From contig CAYXED010000009.1 in the NCBI GenBank assembly GCA_964463965.1, positions 1 through 64,000 of the forward strand: a stretch of DNA of 64,000 nt, written 5' to 3'. This document shows, in pieces, positions 35,616 through 45,135 of this stretch (position 1 is its first letter; the number at the start of each line of letters is the position of its first letter). The notes beneath the pieces are model-generated. The model did not search any database, was not told the DNA's origin, and worked only from the letters and a program-made list of their open reading frames with translations. The position numbers and the translations under genes are program-made. This DNA comes from UBA2166 sp964463965 (GTDB taxonomy: Bacteria; Nitrospirota; Nitrospiria; Nitrospirales; UBA2166).

Positions 35616-38180
35616 ATGAAGCTACCACGCCTGTTCCTATTTGGAGTTTTTTTTCTTTCTGGGACCGCAGGGATTGTCTATGAAATCCTGTGGATGCGTG
35701 AGTTGCAGCGGTTATTTGGGAATACGGCTGCATCTGCCGCAGTGGTTCTTTTTGTGTTTTTTTTTGGTATGGCCTTGGGCAATACATGGGGGGGGCGTTT
35801 TGCTTCCAAGGCAAATATGGTGTTCCGATGGTACGGGATTGTTGAAATTGGTATTGCCGTTCTAGCTGCGCCAGTTCTACTCTTAGCCCCAGTAGTTTTT
35901 TACCTTCAATCAGTGTTTCTCTCGGTCGAGCTATCTACATGGATGAGCTATGTGATCAATGGGGGTGTCGTGTTAGGTCTGATGCTTCCAGCGAGTATCT
36001 TAATTGGTGCGACATTCCCTTTGCTTGGCACAGTGTTGGTGCGACAGCGTGAGATGTTAGGACGGGATGCTGGTCGTTTATATGGGATCAATACTTTGGG
36101 TGCGGTAGGAGGGGTGCTTTTAGTTGGATTTTTTCTTCCACCATTAGTAGGTAATTTTACTACGTACACTCTGGCTCTCTTGATCAATGTCACGCTTGGC
36201 GTGATTGTTCTGACATGGTGCCGTTTTAACTCTGATGATTTTCAGGTACACGATGTCAAAGAACAGGACTCGTTTGTCGATGATACTCAGCCTAATGGCA
36301 GGACGGATGTGTTTCCGAGGCACGTACTCTTAGCTGTTGCCTTTGGTTCTGGTTTTGGCACTATCGCGCTTGAAGTGCTCTGGACTCGAATGTTTGCGTT
36401 GGTTTTTCAAAACTCTGTCTATAGTTTCTCCGCAATTGTTCTTGTGTTTCTCATTGGATTGGCGCTTGGAGCATTAATCATTACAGGGTCTCGGAAAATG
36501 CTTCAACATAGTGTGGCAATGCTTGGAGTAAGTCTTGGTGTAACTGCGGTGTGTGTCATTTTGACACCAATGCTATTTTCTCAGACAACCGGATTTGCCT
36601 ACTTTGAATATGGCATTGGATGGCCATTATATATTTTCAAGGTACTTGCATTGGTTGCTGGGATTATCATTGTTCCTGTGATTACTGCAGGGTTTGTCTT
36701 GCCTCTTCTCTGGAAACTCTATGAATCATTTCAACATTCTGTTGGGATGACCCTCGGTGGGGTCAATCTGTGGAATTTACTAGGAGCGTTGAGTGGAGGG
36801 GTAGTTGCTGCATTTGTACTCATTCCGACGATGGGCCTATGGAATGCGATTGTTGCTATTGGATGTTTGTTTTTATTGCTTTCCCAGGTTGTTTTGTTTT
36901 ATGGGAAAACGCCAAGCTTCCGCACAGGGAGTATTATGTTTGCGGTAGTGTTTCCAATCGTCATCATATTTCTTGCGAACCCTATGCAATATTCTTCCCA
37001 ACGGGTCAAGCCTGGCGAACATCTCATGTATATTGATGAAGGTAGAGAGGCAGTAATTTCCGTTGTGCAGGATAGACAAAATATTACGTGGCTAAAGAGT
37101 AATAATACTTACAATCTCGGCGCAACGATTGCCGTCCAGGGGGAGAAGCGATTAGGGCATCTTCCCCTATTGCTACATCCTGCACCTAAGGATGTCGCCT
37201 TTGTGGGAGTCGCGACAGGAATCAGTATGAGTGCTGGGCTTGACCATGCCTTGAATACGTTACTAGGCATTGAAATTCTCCCTGGTGTTTTGGGAGCGCT
37301 TACATATTTTAAGCGAGAGAATCAGGATTTGTTGAATAGCGAGAATGTAACGACAGTAGTGAAAGATGGCCGAGTATATTTGAGGAATACCAAGCAAACC
37401 TTTGATGTCATCGTTTCGGATCTTTTTGTGCCTTGGCATGCCGGGACGGGTAATTTGTATACACTTGAACATTATCAGGCAAGCGCAAAGCGTCTTAATC
37501 CTCAAGGGCTGTATTGCCAGTGGTTGCCGTTGTATCAGCTTTCAGAACGTGAGTTTGGAATTATTGCCGCGACCATGGCAGAAGCTTTTCCTCATGTATC
37601 GGTGTGGCGAGGTGATTATTCTGCAAAGGCACCGATCATTGGACTGATTGGTTCGAAGGAACCAATTGTCCTGGACATGGCCTCCATAGGGTCTCGTGTT
37701 GAAGCGTTGCAGCGCCGGATGACTCCAAAAGATCAATTGCTTGAAACTGAGGATGGAGTTTTATTGTTATATGGGGGGGATCTTGCGACGGTTCTTCCAT
37801 GGTTGCAAACGTTCCCTGTAAACACCGATGACCATCCTGTGATCGAATTCGAAGCACCCAAAAGCCAGACACGGCGTGAGATGTATCTAGGTATGGAGTT
37901 AGAAAAACTATATGCACGTCTATCTAATAGTGCTTCTTCTGAAGCTGCCGTTCAAATTCAAAAGGTGAGTGAAAACCAGGTTATGCCGTTGTCGTCAAAG
38001 CCAGGCAATCTGGTGTTTCGTGCAGTTGCGCAAGGAGTCGAAAAGGATATTGCGGGACAGTTGTTCACTATTCGTGAGTTGACCCAGCATTTAAAAGGTA
38101 CTGATCATCGTGACATATTGAGATTTGTATTGCGATCGGTTGATTCTAGTGGCATTCGAAGGGAAGTTGTGGGGGATTAG
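35616..38180 (+). CDS. Multi-spanning membrane protein with a spermidine synthase-like domain
   Basis: 855 aa. The N-terminal half (about 1-480) has about ten or more hydrophobic helices (FFLSGTAGIVYEILWMRELQR; later LVFLIGLALGALII). The C-terminal part (about 490-750) resembles the spermidine/spermine synthase fold: a Rossmann-like DVAFVGVATGISMSAGL, ILPGVLG, VVKDGRVYL and FDVIVSDLFVPWHAGTGNLYTLEHY. The canonical synthase residues are not clearly present, so activity is uncertain. It lies between the propeller gene and DUF3570 in the redox cluster. The start at 35616 is chosen because upstream residues have no signal or RBS. Similar fused proteins are common and largely unstudied. Confidence 0.8.
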   Translation: MKLPRLFLFGVFFLSGTAGIVYEILWMRELQRLFGNTAASAAVVLFVFFFGMALGNTWGGRFASKANMVFRWYGIVEIGIAVLAAPVLLLAPVVFYLQSVFLSVELSTWMSYVINGGVVLGLMLPASILIGATFPLLGTVLVRQREMLGRDAGRLYGINTLGAVGGVLLVGFFLPPLVGNFTTYTLALLINVTLGVIVLTWCRFNSDDFQVHDVKEQDSFVDDTQPNGRTDVFPRHVLLAVAFGSGFGTIALEVLWTRMFALVFQNSVYSFSAIVLVFLIGLALGALIITGSRKMLQHSVAMLGVSLGVTAVCVILTPMLFSQTTGFAYFEYGIGWPLYIFKVLALVAGIIIVPVITAGFVLPLLWKLYESFQHSVGMTLGGVNLWNLLGALSGGVVAAFVLIPTMGLWNAIVAIGCLFLLLSQVVLFYGKTPSFRTGSIMFAVVFPIVIIFLANPMQYSSQRVKPGEHLMYIDEGREAVISVVQDRQNITWLKSNNTYNLGATIAVQGEKRLGHLPLLLHPAPKDVAFVGVATGISMSAGLDHALNTLLGIEILPGVLGALTYFKRENQDLLNSENVTTVVKDGRVYLRNTKQTFDVIVSDLFVPWHAGTGNLYTLEHYQASAKRLNPQGLYCQWLPLYQLSEREFGIIAATMAEAFPHVSVWRGDYSAKAPIIGLIGSKEPIVLDMASIGSRVEALQRRMTPKDQLLETEDGVLLLYGGDLATVLPWLQTFPVNTDDHPVIEFEAPKSQTRREMYLGMELEKLYARLSNSASSEAAVQIQKVSENQVMPLSSKPGNLVFRAVAQGVEKDIAGQLFTIRELTQHLKGTDHRDILRFVLRSVDSSGIRREVVGD

Positions 38181-38188
38181 AAGGAATC

Positions 38189-39328
38189 ATGCGGGTTGCT
38201 ATCATAATAGGGGTTGTTATTGGCCTTTCCATCCATACAGCGGTTTGGGCAAAAGATGAAGTCGAGTTGTTTTATGGGTATTACGCAGATAACGAAGACT
38301 TAACGGTTCAAACACCCAGCATTCAGATTTGGAAAGATCTTGGAGAGCGTGCGACGGTCAACGTTAAGTATACCTATGAGAGTTTTGTTATCGAAGCACC
38401 TTCAGCTGACACACCTGACGTGGTTACTGGTGCAACAACTGTAGTGGGTGGGCAAGCTGACGGATTTGATGAAGTCCGCCAAGAGTTTTCAGGTGGAGCG
38501 ACTTATCGATTTGATTGGGCAACAATTGCCTTCAACTATTTCTCCAGTACGGAGGAGGATTATGAATCGAATGCGTTTTCAATTGCGGCCAGCCAGTCAT
38601 TTTTTCAAGATAATTTTACGGTTACTGCACTATATGCAAAGGCGTCGGATACAGTCGATAATTTGTATCCTCAACCCAATACGGAGTGGCCGCGTGATCG
38701 TGAAACTGACACGGCTACTTTGTCAGTAACACAAATACTGACGCCCAACCTTTGGATTGGAGGAGGGTATAGTTATTCGCATTTGAGTGGATTTCTAAGC
38801 AACCCCACAAGGAAAATTCGAATTGAACAACCTGTAGGACCGAATGCGACTTTTACTTCAGCAAGAATTTTTGATGAGTTTCATCCAGAGACACGAGACC
38901 GTAATACAGCGTTTTTTCGAATGAAGAGGTATTTAGAAACGCGTACAGCGCTCGATGCTAATCTGTCATATTATTTCGATGATTGGGGAGTTAATGGGTA
39001 TACGACAGAGTTTCGGCTCAGTCACTACTTATTGGATCATCTCATTATCAGACCGCGCTATCGATTTTATTCTCAACAACAGGCTGACTTTTTTCTTCCA
39101 GAGGTCACGGAAGTTTCTGAATTTATGACGGCAGATGATCGTCTGCGTGATTTTGATAGCCACTTACTTGGAATAAAGTTAGACATTGGACTGGAGATGT
39201 TGGATGCAACATTCAGAGATTGGCGATTTACCGTTTCGTATGATCAGTATATGGAAAGCAATCGGGGGTTCAGTGGAAAGATTCTAAAGGCAAATATTCT
39301 TCAAACTTCGTTGCGGGTACCTTTTTGA
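38189..39328 (+). CDS. DUF3570 outer-membrane beta-barrel protein
   Basis: 379 aa with signal peptide (to AVWA-KD). The mature protein is a series of amphipathic strands (VELFYGYYADNEDLTV, WIGGGYSYSHLSG), and it ends in LRVPF. It starts 9 bases after the spermidine-synthase-like gene. Residues 77-83 read DVVTGAT, matching the D-x-x-S/T-G-A-T/S flavinylation pattern used by ApbE in NqrC/RnfG-like targets. ApbE itself is encoded 116 bases downstream. The family usually occurs with ApbE, DUF4266 and TlpA-like genes. It is probably a flavin-bearing or accessory component of an extracytoplasmic redox system. Confidence 0.8.
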   Translation: MRVAIIIGVVIGLSIHTAVWAKDEVELFYGYYADNEDLTVQTPSIQIWKDLGERATVNVKYTYESFVIEAPSADTPDVVTGATTVVGGQADGFDEVRQEFSGGATYRFDWATIAFNYFSSTEEDYESNAFSIAASQSFFQDNFTVTALYAKASDTVDNLYPQPNTEWPRDRETDTATLSVTQILTPNLWIGGGYSYSHLSGFLSNPTRKIRIEQPVGPNATFTSARIFDEFHPETRDRNTAFFRMKRYLETRTALDANLSYYFDDWGVNGYTTEFRLSHYLLDHLIIRPRYRFYSQQQADFFLPEVTEVSEFMTADDRLRDFDSHLLGIKLDIGLEMLDATFRDWRFTVSYDQYMESNRGFSGKILKANILQTSLRVPF

Positions 39329-39443
39329 TGATATAAAAGCATTGGGACCTTTAGAGTCAAAACGCTTGAAAAAATAGTACTTTGGAATATGCTTCACGTT
39401 GGTTTGAGGGAAGCAACAGGTGCTTGAATAAGCTGGAGGACGT

Positions 39444-40487
39444 ATGACACGACGAGATATTCTTAGATTATTTAGCGTAACCCTTTTAGGGTGTAAGGCT
39501 ATGGGGAATACGGCTGCGTTTGCCTTCAGTTCAAGTGATATCGAAAAGACTCGGTTTGAGTTTGCCAAAGGGTCGAGTGTGATGATGGGTAATGTTTCTG
39601 TATCAATCACGGCAGTGACACAAGATCGGCAACGTGCAAAACAGGCAATTGAGGCAGCTTTTACCAAGATGAAAGAACTTGAACGACTTTTAAATTTTTA
39701 TGATTCAAGGAGTGAAATATCGCAGATTAATGCCGCGGCTGGGCAATATCCGGTTGCTGTAAGTTCTGAAGTTATGGAGGTGATTTCGCAGGCCATGTAT
39801 GTTTCCCGCCTGACTAAGGGGGCTTTTAATCTTGCTCTGGGGCCAACCAATACCCTCTGGGATTTTCTCAAAACACAGCATGTTCCAAGTCAGGCAGAGC
39901 GTGTAGGGCTTTTGCCAAGTACAATCTTTGAACACATTGTTTTGGATGATGTGGCTCAAACGGTCTTTCTTACTAAGCCCAAGATGAGGATTGATTGTGG
40001 AGGTATTGGAAAAGGATTTATGGCAGAGAAAGCAAAACACGTTTTAATGACTTATGGAGTTTCAGCTGGGATTATTGCTGCGGCAGGTGATGTGTTGCTT
40101 TTTGGAAACAAACCTAATGGGCAAGGATGGCGTGTTGGTATTCAACATCCAAGAAACCCTGATGAGCATATTGCATCGCTTGATCTAACTGATACCGTTG
40201 TTTCGACGTCAGGGGACTATGAGAGATTTTTCATGAAAGATGGGATCATGTATCATCATCTTCTTGATCCAACGACTCTTTTGCCAGCACGGGCTTGTCA
40301 GAGTGTTACCGTAATTGGTGTACGCGGGGCGCTTACTGATGCTTTGGCAACTGGGGTATTTGTAATGGGGCCAGAGGAGGGTTTGAAACTTTTAGCTAAT
40401 GCAAGTCTTGGTGAAGCCGTTATTGTTGATGAAAGAGGTAGAACAAGTATCTCTCCAACGCTTGAAGATCGCGTCCGTTTCTTATGA
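39444..40487 (+). CDS. apbE: FAD:protein FMN transferase (ApbE)
   Basis: 347 aa. It transfers FMN from FAD to Thr residues of exported proteins. The N-terminus TRRDILRLF resembles a twin-arginine signal, then FSVTLLGCKAMGNTAAFA. Motifs: CGGIGKGFMAEKA (185-197), AAGDVLLFG, STSGDYERF (254-262), HHLLDP (271-276) and TDALATGVFVMGP. GGAGG precedes the ATG. It follows DUF3570, whose DVVTGAT segment is a candidate acceptor. Its own substrate is not proven by the sequence. Confidence 0.9.
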   Translation: MTRRDILRLFSVTLLGCKAMGNTAAFAFSSSDIEKTRFEFAKGSSVMMGNVSVSITAVTQDRQRAKQAIEAAFTKMKELERLLNFYDSRSEISQINAAAGQYPVAVSSEVMEVISQAMYVSRLTKGAFNLALGPTNTLWDFLKTQHVPSQAERVGLLPSTIFEHIVLDDVAQTVFLTKPKMRIDCGGIGKGFMAEKAKHVLMTYGVSAGIIAAAGDVLLFGNKPNGQGWRVGIQHPRNPDEHIASLDLTDTVVSTSGDYERFFMKDGIMYHHLLDPTTLLPARACQSVTVIGVRGALTDALATGVFVMGPEEGLKLLANASLGEAVIVDERGRTSISPTLEDRVRFL

Positions 40488-40566
40488 GTATTAAAATTCT
40501 TAAAATCGTGCTGCCTTTGTTGTTGCTTCCATCAGAGTATATCTTTTCATATATAAAGAAAGGATT

Positions 40567-42198
40567 ATGGATATGGATAGAGGAGTAACTTTGTTTTTGA
40601 TTAAAAAACGTATGCAAGCGTTTCAGTCTTTTGCTGTCTTTTTGATGGGAGTATTGTTTTTTTCTGGAATGTTTGTCTCCTCACTTGAGGCTGCAGTTGA
40701 TTTAACTGGGACAATCACAAAGGTCAAAGTTAAAGAGAAGCGTGCTGGCTTAAAACTTGTTGTTAAGTTTGATGCCTGTAATGTTGGGAATGATGCAGTG
40801 GTTGTGCCATTAGTAGTTTCACTGTTTAAATCTGATGATCAAGATTTGAGTGGCGATGACCTTTTGTTGCAAAGTTTTCTAATTCAAACAACTATTGGGT
40901 CAGGGCAGTGTGCACTCACCGATAAAGGTAAACGGCACAAGTTTAAGGTAAAAAACCTCACTGATCTCAGTAACTCTTTTGCTCTAGTTGTTATTGATTT
41001 TGAAAATGTGATTACAGAGAATGATGAGAAAAATAATATTTTTTCAGCTGCAATTACTGTCCCTAATGATGGACGTGAGACAGATGGTCCAGGAAGTGGG
41101 CCAGGGAGTGATGAGAGTGTGACCAGTATGGTGACCGCTGCTCAGGGTGAATTTATTTACCAAGCAGATAACCCTCGAGGGCAAGGTTCGGGGAATATTC
41201 TTCAAATCACAAAGTCACTTGGAGAGGTGAGTGCATCTGTTGCACTTCCGGCAGGGAGCTTTGCTCTTGCCGGACTTGCTGTTGGTCCAGAGTATGTGTG
41301 GGTGACAAGTCCGGAAAATGACAAACTACATCGTGTTGAAAAGAGTGCTTTTTCATCTGTTGAAACCTTTGATGTTGAGGCGGGAAGTAAGCCATGGGGC
41401 ATTGCTGTTGGGGAGACTCGAGTGTGGGTCACGCATCAAGATGCGAATAAAGTTATTAGCTATTCACGGATTGATGGCGCGATGGTTGATACATTTGACT
41501 ATCAACAGAGTGGGGTATCGGGGCGAAGACCATGGGGGATTGCGGTAGATAATAGTTGGGTGTGGGTTGCTAATAGTGGTGATGTCAGTGGGCCAGCCTC
41601 TGATACGATTATCAAGCTCTTTCGGAGTAATGGAGGGTTTGAAAAGGAGATTGATGTTGATCCGCACATTGCGAGTCTCAGTCCGCGCGTGCCGATGCAT
41701 GGCATACTCTCTGATGGACTCAACGTATGGGTTGTTGCGAATGAATTGATCACGGGAAGTCCAGTATCGTCATCCAGAGTTGGAGGATCACTGATCCAAT
41801 ACAACATTGTTAATGATGGTAATTCTATTCCACCAACGTTCTTTGATCGGACAGTATTGGGCCAAGTGCCTCAATATCTTACACTCAATGATGAGCATGT
41901 TTGGGTGAGTCACTTGGCCGAATCATTTGTCACAAAAGTATCTAAGTTCACCAATAATATTGTTGGTAATTCTTCTCTCCCAGTTGGCCCTTTTGGCAGA
42001 GGTCTTTCAGTTTCTGGGGGTACTGTTTGGATTGCCAGTGATGGACTGGATGCCATAAATACGGGTGGACTTCTCAAACTTGACATTGATGTCATATCAG
42101 AACCTGCAACATTAGTTGAAGGAGGGGAGCTTAGCCTATCGTTTGGTGATATGACTGGATCTATCTATGACATGATCTTTGGAGATGGGGATATATGA
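40567..42198 (+). CDS. Exported CARDB and beta-propeller protein
   Basis: 543 aa, AAGGA upstream; ATG at 40567 or 40573. A signal peptide (to SLEA-AVD) is followed by a CARDB domain (VDLTGTITKVKVKEK, ENDEKNN) and a propeller with repeated short blades (AGLAVGPEYVWVTSPEN, PWGIAVGETRVWVTHQD, PWGIAVDNSWVWVANSG, YLTLNDEHVWVSHL), as in virginiamycin B lyase-like or NHL-type proteins. The CARDB module is closely similar to that of the protein at 33571. It is the last gene of the DUF3570/ApbE region. It lacks a Cys-based heme motif. Confidence 0.75.
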   Translation: MDMDRGVTLFLIKKRMQAFQSFAVFLMGVLFFSGMFVSSLEAAVDLTGTITKVKVKEKRAGLKLVVKFDACNVGNDAVVVPLVVSLFKSDDQDLSGDDLLLQSFLIQTTIGSGQCALTDKGKRHKFKVKNLTDLSNSFALVVIDFENVITENDEKNNIFSAAITVPNDGRETDGPGSGPGSDESVTSMVTAAQGEFIYQADNPRGQGSGNILQITKSLGEVSASVALPAGSFALAGLAVGPEYVWVTSPENDKLHRVEKSAFSSVETFDVEAGSKPWGIAVGETRVWVTHQDANKVISYSRIDGAMVDTFDYQQSGVSGRRPWGIAVDNSWVWVANSGDVSGPASDTIIKLFRSNGGFEKEIDVDPHIASLSPRVPMHGILSDGLNVWVVANELITGSPVSSSRVGGSLIQYNIVNDGNSIPPTFFDRTVLGQVPQYLTLNDEHVWVSHLAESFVTKVSKFTNNIVGNSSLPVGPFGRGLSVSGGTVWIASDGLDAINTGGLLKLDIDVISEPATLVEGGELSLSFGDMTGSIYDMIFGDGDI

Positions 42199-42208
42199 TG
42201 AGGCATTG

Positions 42209-42868
42209 TCAAAAGGTATATTGTATCCCTGCTGTAATGGGAATTAGTGACATGTCGTCAAGGTCGCCAGGCCAGAAGTAGTAGGAGAGTTCGGTGTACA
42301 AAGCAAAGTTCTTGGTTAATAAATATTCAACGCCTATGCCTCCGTGGAGCATAATATCTTTGAACAATTCTTGTTTTTTCTGACTTAGCGTCGATAGTGC
42401 TTGAAACGACGTGGTGTCAAATATGCCGTATCCGATTCCGCCCAACCCGTAGGGTTGTAGCCGGCTTGTACTTGCTTCTCTATTTGCAAAATAGCTTTTC
42501 AAGTTTTCCGAGAAAATATTTCCGTTAATTTCCCCTAAGCTTCCGCGCATGGGTTCAGAAAGTGTTGGCCTGTCTCCATCGACCGAAAAGTCATTCGAGA
42601 ATAGTACGTCAAACTCAACGGCAAATCGATGGTTGATGTTATAGCCGATCTTGGCAGTTACTCCAAATGCATTGCTGACAGCTATGCGGTCAGCATGTTC
42701 TGATGAGAATGTTGATTGTGATTGAAAGTCAAAGTTGTCCACGTCTACAGTGCCACCAACGGCACCATAGTATCCAACTAGCGGACCATCATCCCATTGT
42801 ACAGGTGTTGAAGGAGGGTGAGAAAAAACCCCAACAAGGAAAGACAGCATTAAGATGAGTACCTTCAC
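42209..42868 (-). CDS. Outer-membrane beta-barrel protein, paralogue 2 of 4
   Basis: 219 aa with GTG start and AGGAGG upstream. The signal region (LMLSFLVGVFS) is short. The mature start GYYGAVGGTVDVDNFDF and the ending GVEYLLTKNFALYTELSYYFWPGDLDD...QYTF match the barrel at 449. A Glu/Arg loop differs. It is convergent with the CARDB-propeller gene, 10 bases apart. Confidence 0.7.
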   Translation of the reverse strand: MKVLILMLSFLVGVFSHPPSTPVQWDDGPLVGYYGAVGGTVDVDNFDFQSQSTFSSEHADRIAVSNAFGVTAKIGYNINHRFAVEFDVLFSNDFSVDGDRPTLSEPMRGSLGEINGNIFSENLKSYFANREASTSRLQPYGLGGIGYGIFDTTSFQALSTLSQKKQELFKDIMLHGGIGVEYLLTKNFALYTELSYYFWPGDLDDMSLIPITAGIQYTF

Positions 42869-43220
42869 CTGATGCCTCCTCTTTGCTAGAAGAAGTGTCT
42901 ACCCAAGAATTATTGATTTGATTGCCTAGGGGTATTCCCTTCTGTTTAGGGAGAAGAGGGGTTTTTGGAAGGACCTTTGAGGGTTAAATTCCCCTTTATT
43001 TGTGATAATCAACACAGACTTCTATTGGATAGCTGCTACAATCAGAACTAATGCTGAGGTTCTATTAAAAACACTAGATGTGACCCAAGAAGCCTTTTGT
43101 TGTTTAATTTCCACTCCTTAGCGCCACTCAATTTGTACTGTCCCCAATAGTGCTTCGCTGGTATAGCGACTGGAACTATCTTTGTGTGTCTGTGCAGCCA
43201 GGGATGAAAAGGATGCGTAT
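42869..43220. other. Intergenic region upstream of the zinc-locus barrel gene
   Basis: A 352-bp stretch between divergent barrel genes. It must hold the promoters of both. I see no ORF with a family match, no clear Zur-type palindrome and no strong hairpin; a small CGCT..AGCG inverted repeat occurs near 43156-43170. The AT content is variable. Confidence 0.4.
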
Positions 43221-44483
43221 ATGAAATTTCTACGAAATACCTTGCTTGTCGTGTTATGGGTGGTTCCCACATTAGCTTTGTTGATGATGAGTGCACAAGT
43301 GATATATGCAGAGACCACAAGCCATGCTGTGCGTAAAGCAATGCTTGAAAATGAAAACCCCCACACTTCTCGTGAGGAAGAAAAAGGGCTTTTGGGAGGA
43401 ACTTTCGATCGTTTCCACCTTGATACTGGGATTGCCGCGGTTTTTGCTGGAGCGGTAATGTCTGATGATGACCGGCGATACTTTGGCGATCATGATGTTT
43501 TGGGAAATGGGTTTACCATGCAGGAGATGGCATTGAGTTTTAGTGGGCGAGTTGACTCCTATTTTAGAGCACATCTTAGCATTGCAATGTTTTTTGATGA
43601 GAAGGGGAAAACACATTTTGACTTTGAAGAGGGATATATTGCTTCTGACGGATTGCCGTACAACCTTGAAATTATGGCAGGCCAGTTTTTTACTCGATTT
43701 GGCAACTTGAATTCTGTCCTTATCTATGACTGGGATTTTATCAATCAACCTGTCATCTTAAACCGGCTGCTTGGTAACGGCGGGTTGCGAGGGCCGGGAG
43801 TGCAAGCGTCATGGAAAGCGCCGACGCCGTTTCACCTTGAATTCATTGGGAGCGCGCAACAAGCGGTGGGAATGAGTGCAGCAAGTTTTCTTGGAGAAAA
43901 AGGAGGGGAAGTTGCTGGTCACCATCTTGGTGGTCGCACCACTTCTGGTTTTGATGAACTGCTTTATATGCCGCGCGTAGTCAGTGAATTTGATTTTACT
44001 GATGACTTGCACCTGAAGTTAGGGGGGTCTGCGCTACTTGGGCCAAACGCTACAGGCATGAATACGCAAACAACTATTTATGGGGGAGATATGCAATTGA
44101 GATGGAAACCTCAGAGTGGGCAAGGGTTTCCATTTTTTATTTGGGACACAGAGTTTCTGTATCGTGACTACGAAACTCCACTGTTCGAGGACGCTCTTGA
44201 AGATTGGGGTTGGTATACTCAAGGCCTTTATGGCTTTGCGCCACGATGGGTTGGAGGACTTCGTGTTGAGTACGCAGATGGAGCGCATGGGCTGGACCAG
44301 GAGATGGATGATCTTCGGAGTGAGCGGTATACAATTTCTCCCAATATCTCATGGATGACATCAAAGTTTTCACAACTTCGACTGCAATACAATTTTGATG
44401 TTTTGGAAAGTCGCGATCATGAACCGCAACACGGATTGTTTGTGCAGTGGAATTTTCAATTTGGGAGCCCTTATGCCCACTAA
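43221..44483 (+). CDS. Outer-membrane porin-like barrel, zinc-locus type, copy 1
   Basis: 420 aa from the ATG at 43221 (AAAAGGA upstream). The signal peptide (to VIYA-ET) is followed by a long barrel: FHLDTGIAAVFAGAV, EEGYIASDGLPYNLEIMAGQFF, FGNLNSVLIYDWDFINQPVIL, RGPGVQASWKAPTPFHLEFIG. The segment GVQASWKAPT closely resembles GVQARWVAPT of the barrel at 45136. A His pair is in AGHHLGG. It precedes a small His/Cys protein, a second barrel, the HTH, ZnuA-like and ZnuB-like genes. Together these suggest an outer-membrane channel for zinc; that substrate is inferred from the neighbours. Confidence 0.7.
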   Translation: MKFLRNTLLVVLWVVPTLALLMMSAQVIYAETTSHAVRKAMLENENPHTSREEEKGLLGGTFDRFHLDTGIAAVFAGAVMSDDDRRYFGDHDVLGNGFTMQEMALSFSGRVDSYFRAHLSIAMFFDEKGKTHFDFEEGYIASDGLPYNLEIMAGQFFTRFGNLNSVLIYDWDFINQPVILNRLLGNGGLRGPGVQASWKAPTPFHLEFIGSAQQAVGMSAASFLGEKGGEVAGHHLGGRTTSGFDELLYMPRVVSEFDFTDDLHLKLGGSALLGPNATGMNTQTTIYGGDMQLRWKPQSGQGFPFFIWDTEFLYRDYETPLFEDALEDWGWYTQGLYGFAPRWVGGLRVEYADGAHGLDQEMDDLRSERYTISPNISWMTSKFSQLRLQYNFDVLESRDHEPQHGLFVQWNFQFGSPYAH

Positions 44484-44594
44484 TAGTAAGATACTATGTG
44501 GGTGTAGCATTGCCGGAAGAAAAAATGTTAGATTAGAGAGCCAGGAGAACCCCAAAAGGTATCTATCAAGACTATACGTCAAGCTCTAAAGTAG

Positions 44595-44906
44595 ATGAGT
44601 GGTATGCGCTTAAATAAATTTCCCATTGCTGTGACACTGTGCTGTGTCTATTTTGTGCTTACCGGCTTTGTGCCCGTTATTGGTGTTCTGCACGATTTTT
44701 CAGTTATTGATCATGAGGAAACTCATGACGCGATTGATGTTTGTACATGGCTTGAAGATGCAGTTGCTTCAAGTTTGCTTGCTGCCACAGATGTACAGAG
44801 ATGCTTTTTTAAGCTTCCCTCACAAATACAAGATCGATACTTTGTGTGTCTATCCTATGCGCCGAGTGATTGTCTTCTGGCGCGTCCTCCCCCTGCACGT
44901 TCCTAA
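44595..44906 (+). CDS. Small exported His/Cys protein of unknown function
   Basis: 103 aa. A hydrophobic N-terminus (AVTLCCVYFVLTGFVPVIGV) is followed by HDFSVIDHEETHDAIDVCTWLEDAVASS, with His and Cys residues that could bind metal. The C-terminus contains further Cys and ends in RPPPARS. The order resembles the small protein at 32878 (membrane helix, His stretch, CVWMC, RAPP). It lies between the two barrel genes of the zinc locus. Confidence 0.5.
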   Translation: MSGMRLNKFPIAVTLCCVYFVLTGFVPVIGVLHDFSVIDHEETHDAIDVCTWLEDAVASSLLAATDVQRCFFKLPSQIQDRYFVCLSYAPSDCLLARPPPARS

Positions 44907-45037
44907 GGTTTTTCTCTTCAAAAAAAATGGGGTATCCCCCTGTTTAGTGGAATTGTATGTGAGCATGGCTTTGCCGTTATGGCTAGTGGGCCTGTATCCA
45001 TATTCGCTAAATGTCGGAGATGATGCTTTGTGAAAAG

Positions 45038-45065
45038 TAGGCTATGGAAATAATCACTTAGCCTA
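45038..45065. repeat. Inverted repeat upstream of the second zinc-locus barrel gene
   Basis: TAGGCTA (45038-45044) and TAGCCTA (45059-45065) form a perfect 7-bp inverted repeat with a 14-base spacer, about 70 bp before the ATG at 45136. It could be an operator or the start of a hairpin. No Zur consensus is recognised. Confidence 0.35.
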
Positions 45066-45135
45066 TCGTGCACCCGTTACCTTATTAGAGAGGAATTTTA
45101 TGCATGTTTTATGTTATTTCCTTTAGGAGAGTAAA

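Noticed and set aside
35616..38180. True spermidine synthase
   Set aside because: The protein is mostly membrane helices and the characteristic synthase residues are not clear; only the fold is suggested.
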